The position numbers and the translations under genes are program-made. DNA of 18,616 bases from Agromyces sp. GTDB lineage: Bacteria; Actinomycetota; Actinomycetes; Actinomycetales; Microbacteriaceae. A model generated the notes under the pieces. That model saw only the letters and a program-made list of their open reading frames with translations. It made no database searches and was not told the DNA's origin. Within the stretch, counting starts at the first letter, position 1. The number at the start of each line of letters is the position of its first letter. Positions 16,748 to 18,616 of this stretch are shown piece after piece. Location of the stretch: contig JAPSJU010000015.1 of the NCBI GenBank assembly GCA_031178025.1, forward strand, positions 1 to 18,616, in the 5' to 3' direction.

Positions 16748-16753
16748 TATCGT
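16748..16753 (+). promoter_or_regulatory. TATCGT -10 element of a leaderless add promoter
   Basis: TATCGT ends six bases before the GTG start of add, and there is no Shine-Dalgarno sequence. A leaderless transcript starting at the G of GTG is the simplest reading. The geometry matches that before manC. Confidence 0.55.
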
Positions 16754-16759
16754 GGACTC

Positions 16760-17881
16760 GTGACCACGACACCGACGGAGTACCGCCTGGAAGGCGACGG
16801 CACGAGCATCCGGGCGCTGCCCAAGATCTCGCTGCACGACCACCTCGACGGCGGTCTGCGCCCGCAGACCCTCATCGAGCTCGCCGACGAACTCGGGCTC
16901 GAGGTGCCCGCGTCCGACGCGGACGAGCTCGCGGCGTGGTTCACCGAGCAGGCGAACTCCGGCTCGCTCGTCGAGTACCTGAAGACGTTCGACCTCACCA
17001 CGGCGGTCATGCAGACGCGGAGCGGGCTCTCCCGCGTCGCCCGGGAGTTCGTGCAGGACCTGGCCGCCGACGGCGTCATCTACGGCGAGATCCGATGGGC
17101 TCCCGAACAGCACCTCACGCGTGGCCTCTCACTGGATGCGGCGGTGGAAGCCGTGCAGGCGGGCATCGAGCAGGGCATCGATGACGCGCGGCACCAGGGG
17201 CACGCCATCCGGGCGGGCCAGCTCGTCACGGCCATGCGACACGCCGACCGTGGGCTCGAGATCGCCGAACTGGCCGTTCGCCACCGCGAGCGCGGGGTCG
17301 TCGGCTTCGACATCGCCGGCGCTGAGGCCGGGTTCCTGCCGAGCCGCCACCGGACGGCGTTCGACTTCCTCGCCAGCCAGTTCTTCCCGGTCACGATCCA
17401 CGCCGGCGAAGCCGACGGGCTCGACTCGATCCGCAGTGCGCTGGTCGACGGGCGCGCCCTCCGGCTCGGCCACGGCGTGCGCATCGCCGAGGACCTCGCG
17501 ACCGAGCGCCAGGACGACGAGAACACCTACGTGTCCCTCGGCCCGATCGCGCAGTGGGTACGCGATCGCGAGATCGCCCTCGAGACGAGCCCCTCCTCGA
17601 ACCTGCAGACCGGTGCGATCGCAGCGTGGGGCGACGAGCTCGTCGACCATCCGTTCGACCTGCTCTACCAGCTCGGCTTCCGCGTCACCGTCAACACCGA
17701 CAACCGGCTGCAGAGCGGCACGACCCTCACCCGCGAACTGGCGTTGCTGAGCGACGCGTTCGGCTACGACCTCGACGACTTCGAGACGTTCCAGCTGAAC
17801 GCGGCAGCCGCGGCCTTCCTGCCCCTCGACGACCGCGAAGAGCTCGCCGAACTCATCCAGGACGGCTTCGACGACGCCTGA
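16760..17881 (+). CDS. add: Adenosine deaminase
   Basis: The enzyme converts adenosine and deoxyadenosine to inosine and deoxyinosine. The 373-residue metal-dependent amidohydrolase has HDHLDGG (26-32, metal ligands His26 and His28), HAGE (214-217, metal His214 and catalytic Glu217), LGHG (237-240, His238) and the metal-ligand Asp314 in NTDN. The ETSPSSN block (275-281) is typical of adenosine rather than AMP deaminases. The start is GTG, chosen because the sequence upstream is a -10 element without a ribosome site, and residues before it show no similarity to the family. It is probably a separate transcript from deoA. The PTS EIIA gene follows after 53 bases, without an obvious promoter of its own. 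Confidence 0.95.
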   Translation: MTTTPTEYRLEGDGTSIRALPKISLHDHLDGGLRPQTLIELADELGLEVPASDADELAAWFTEQANSGSLVEYLKTFDLTTAVMQTRSGLSRVAREFVQDLAADGVIYGEIRWAPEQHLTRGLSLDAAVEAVQAGIEQGIDDARHQGHAIRAGQLVTAMRHADRGLEIAELAVRHRERGVVGFDIAGAEAGFLPSRHRTAFDFLASQFFPVTIHAGEADGLDSIRSALVDGRALRLGHGVRIAEDLATERQDDENTYVSLGPIAQWVRDREIALETSPSSNLQTGAIAAWGDELVDHPFDLLYQLGFRVTVNTDNRLQSGTTLTRELALLSDAFGYDLDDFETFQLNAAAAAFLPLDDREELAELIQDGFDDA

Positions 17882-17934
17882 ACGGATGTCACGAGGCATC
17901 CCCTGATCCGCCGCCGCCCTCGAACGGAACTCGC

Positions 17935-18420
17935 ATGACCACCATCCCGATGCTCCCCGACACCGCCGTGGTGCTCGGCGCGCACGTCGCCGACTGGCGC
18001 GCCGCCGTGCGGGAGGCGGGCCAGGCGCTCACGCGGTCGGGCGCGACGCGCGCGGAGTACTCCGATCGCATGATCGCGGTGGTCGAGGAGTACGGGGCCT
18101 ACATCGTCATCGCACCCGGCCTCGCCCTCGCCCATGCCCGTCCCGGCCCCGACGTCCGGCGCGAGGGACTCGCGGTGGTCACGCTCGCGACGGCCGTGCC
18201 GTTCGGTCACCCGCACAACGACCCCGTGAGGGTCGTCGTCGGGCTGGCGGTCTCGAACGCGGAGGAGCACGTCGCCTCGGTGGCGAAGCTCGCGAACGCC
18301 TTCAACGACAGCGGCATCGTCGCGCGGATCGCCGGGGCGACGAGCGCCGACGAGGTGCGTGCCCACCTCGGGATGCGCTCCGACCCGGGTCCCGGCGCCG
18401 AAGGCGAGGTCGGGGCATGA
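17935..18420 (+). CDS. PTS EIIA component, ascorbate (Ula/Sga)-like
   Basis: The 161-residue cytosolic phosphocarrier accepts phosphate from HPr and passes it to EIIB. It belongs to the mannitol/fructose-type EIIA fold. The segment EEYGAYIVIAPGLALAHARP (51-70) contains the expected phosphorylated His67, and its wording resembles UlaC-type EIIA proteins, in which the usual PHA is preceded by an IAPG strand. The later VGLAVSNAEEHVASVAKLANAF fits the same family. The ATG has a weak GGAA ribosome site. The stop overlaps the EIIB ATG by four bases. The last 15 residues are low-complexity. The substrate is not readable from EIIA. The neighbourhood of nucleoside salvage genes suggests a nucleoside-linked or pentose-like sugar, which is inference. 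Confidence 0.88.
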   Translation: MTTIPMLPDTAVVLGAHVADWRAAVREAGQALTRSGATRAEYSDRMIAVVEEYGAYIVIAPGLALAHARPGPDVRREGLAVVTLATAVPFGHPHNDPVRVVVGLAVSNAEEHVASVAKLANAFNDSGIVARIAGATSADEVRAHLGMRSDPGPGAEGEVGA

Positions 18421-18616
18421 GGATCGTGGCCGTCTGCGGCGCGGGGGTCGGCACGTCCGCCATCCTCAAGGTGAACGCCGAACGCGCGCTCGATCGCCTG
18501 GGCCTCACGGCCGAGGTGAGCGCGAGCGACCTGGCGGGCATCGCCACCGCCGCGGCCGATGCGCAGGTCATCCTCACCTCCACCGAGCTCGCCGATGCCG
18601 TGCGGCAGGCGGTGGG
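18417..18616 (+). CDS. PTS EIIB component, ascorbate-like (partial, cut by window end)
   Basis: Only the first 66 residues are present. The protein starts MRIVAVCGAGVGTSAILKVN, where Cys7 in CGAGVGTS is the phosphorylated cysteine of the lactate/ascorbate-type EIIB (SgaB/UlaB) fold. The following segment (ASDLAGIATAAADAQVILTSTELADAV) fits the rest of that small domain, which is normally about 90-100 residues. The ATG overlaps the EIIA stop (ATGA), indicating coupled translation. A membrane EIIC of the UlaA type is expected just beyond the window, but I cannot see it. Confidence 0.85.
   Translation, partial: MRIVAVCGAGVGTSAILKVNAERALDRLGLTAEVSASDLAGIATAAADAQVILTSTELADAVRQAV

Noticed and set aside
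17884..17901. GGATG/CATCC hairpin after add
   Set aside because: It has only five pairs with an eight-base loop, which is too weak to call a terminator in this GC background.

Overview
The window is high-GC DNA (roughly 70% by eye) with actinobacterial features: GTG starts, overlapping stop/start codons, TANNNT -10 elements placed 6-7 bases before start codons, sdh genes in the order C-D-A-B, and a Bmp-type nucleoside ABC transporter next to cdd, deoA and add. The style fits Microbacteriaceae (an Agromyces-like organism), but the genus is an inference. Every part of the window looks chromosomal. I saw no tRNA or rRNA gene, IS element, CRISPR array, phage gene or toxin-antitoxin pair. No gene-free stretch exceeds 300 bases. 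The longest gaps are 6824-7027, 10494-10668 and 9238-9398, and all hold regulatory signals.

Left arm, minus strand. Read in the direction of transcription, sdhC-sdhD-sdhA-sdhB (6823 down to 3365) encodes a complete succinate dehydrogenase. A bulged hairpin follows it at 3318-3345. Next comes a tight run of xth (exonuclease III), trpS, a GNAT acetyltransferase and a HAD phosphatase (3270 down to 58), ending at a second strong hairpin at 21-54. The sdhC upstream region carries two adjacent inverted repeats. One is an 11+2+11 perfect dyad; the other resembles half of a DtxR/IdeR iron box.

Right arm, plus strand. manC (mannose-1-phosphate guanylyltransferase) starts divergently from sdhC, apparently from a leaderless promoter. 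It is followed 23 bases later by the first of two Bmp-family nucleoside-binding lipoproteins. The second lipoprotein lies beyond an intergenic region with a perfect 18-bp palindrome and ends at a 14-bp-stem hairpin. A compact operon follows: two-domain ABC ATPase, permease 1, permease 2, cytidine deaminase and thymidine phosphorylase. Adenosine deaminase comes next with its own leaderless promoter. Last are a PTS EIIA and the start of an EIIB of the ascorbate (Ula/Sga) type, cut by the window edge.

The right arm reads as one nucleoside scavenging module. Two lipoproteins capture nucleosides, the ABC transporter imports them, Cdd and Add deaminate cytidine and adenosine, and DeoA phosphorolyses pyrimidine nucleosides to base plus (deoxy)ribose-1-phosphate. 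The substrate of the attached PTS is unknown. No wholly novel system is evident. The best leads are the paired operators before sdhC, the palindrome before the second lipoprotein, the divergent lipoprotein paralogue and the orphan-substrate PTS.
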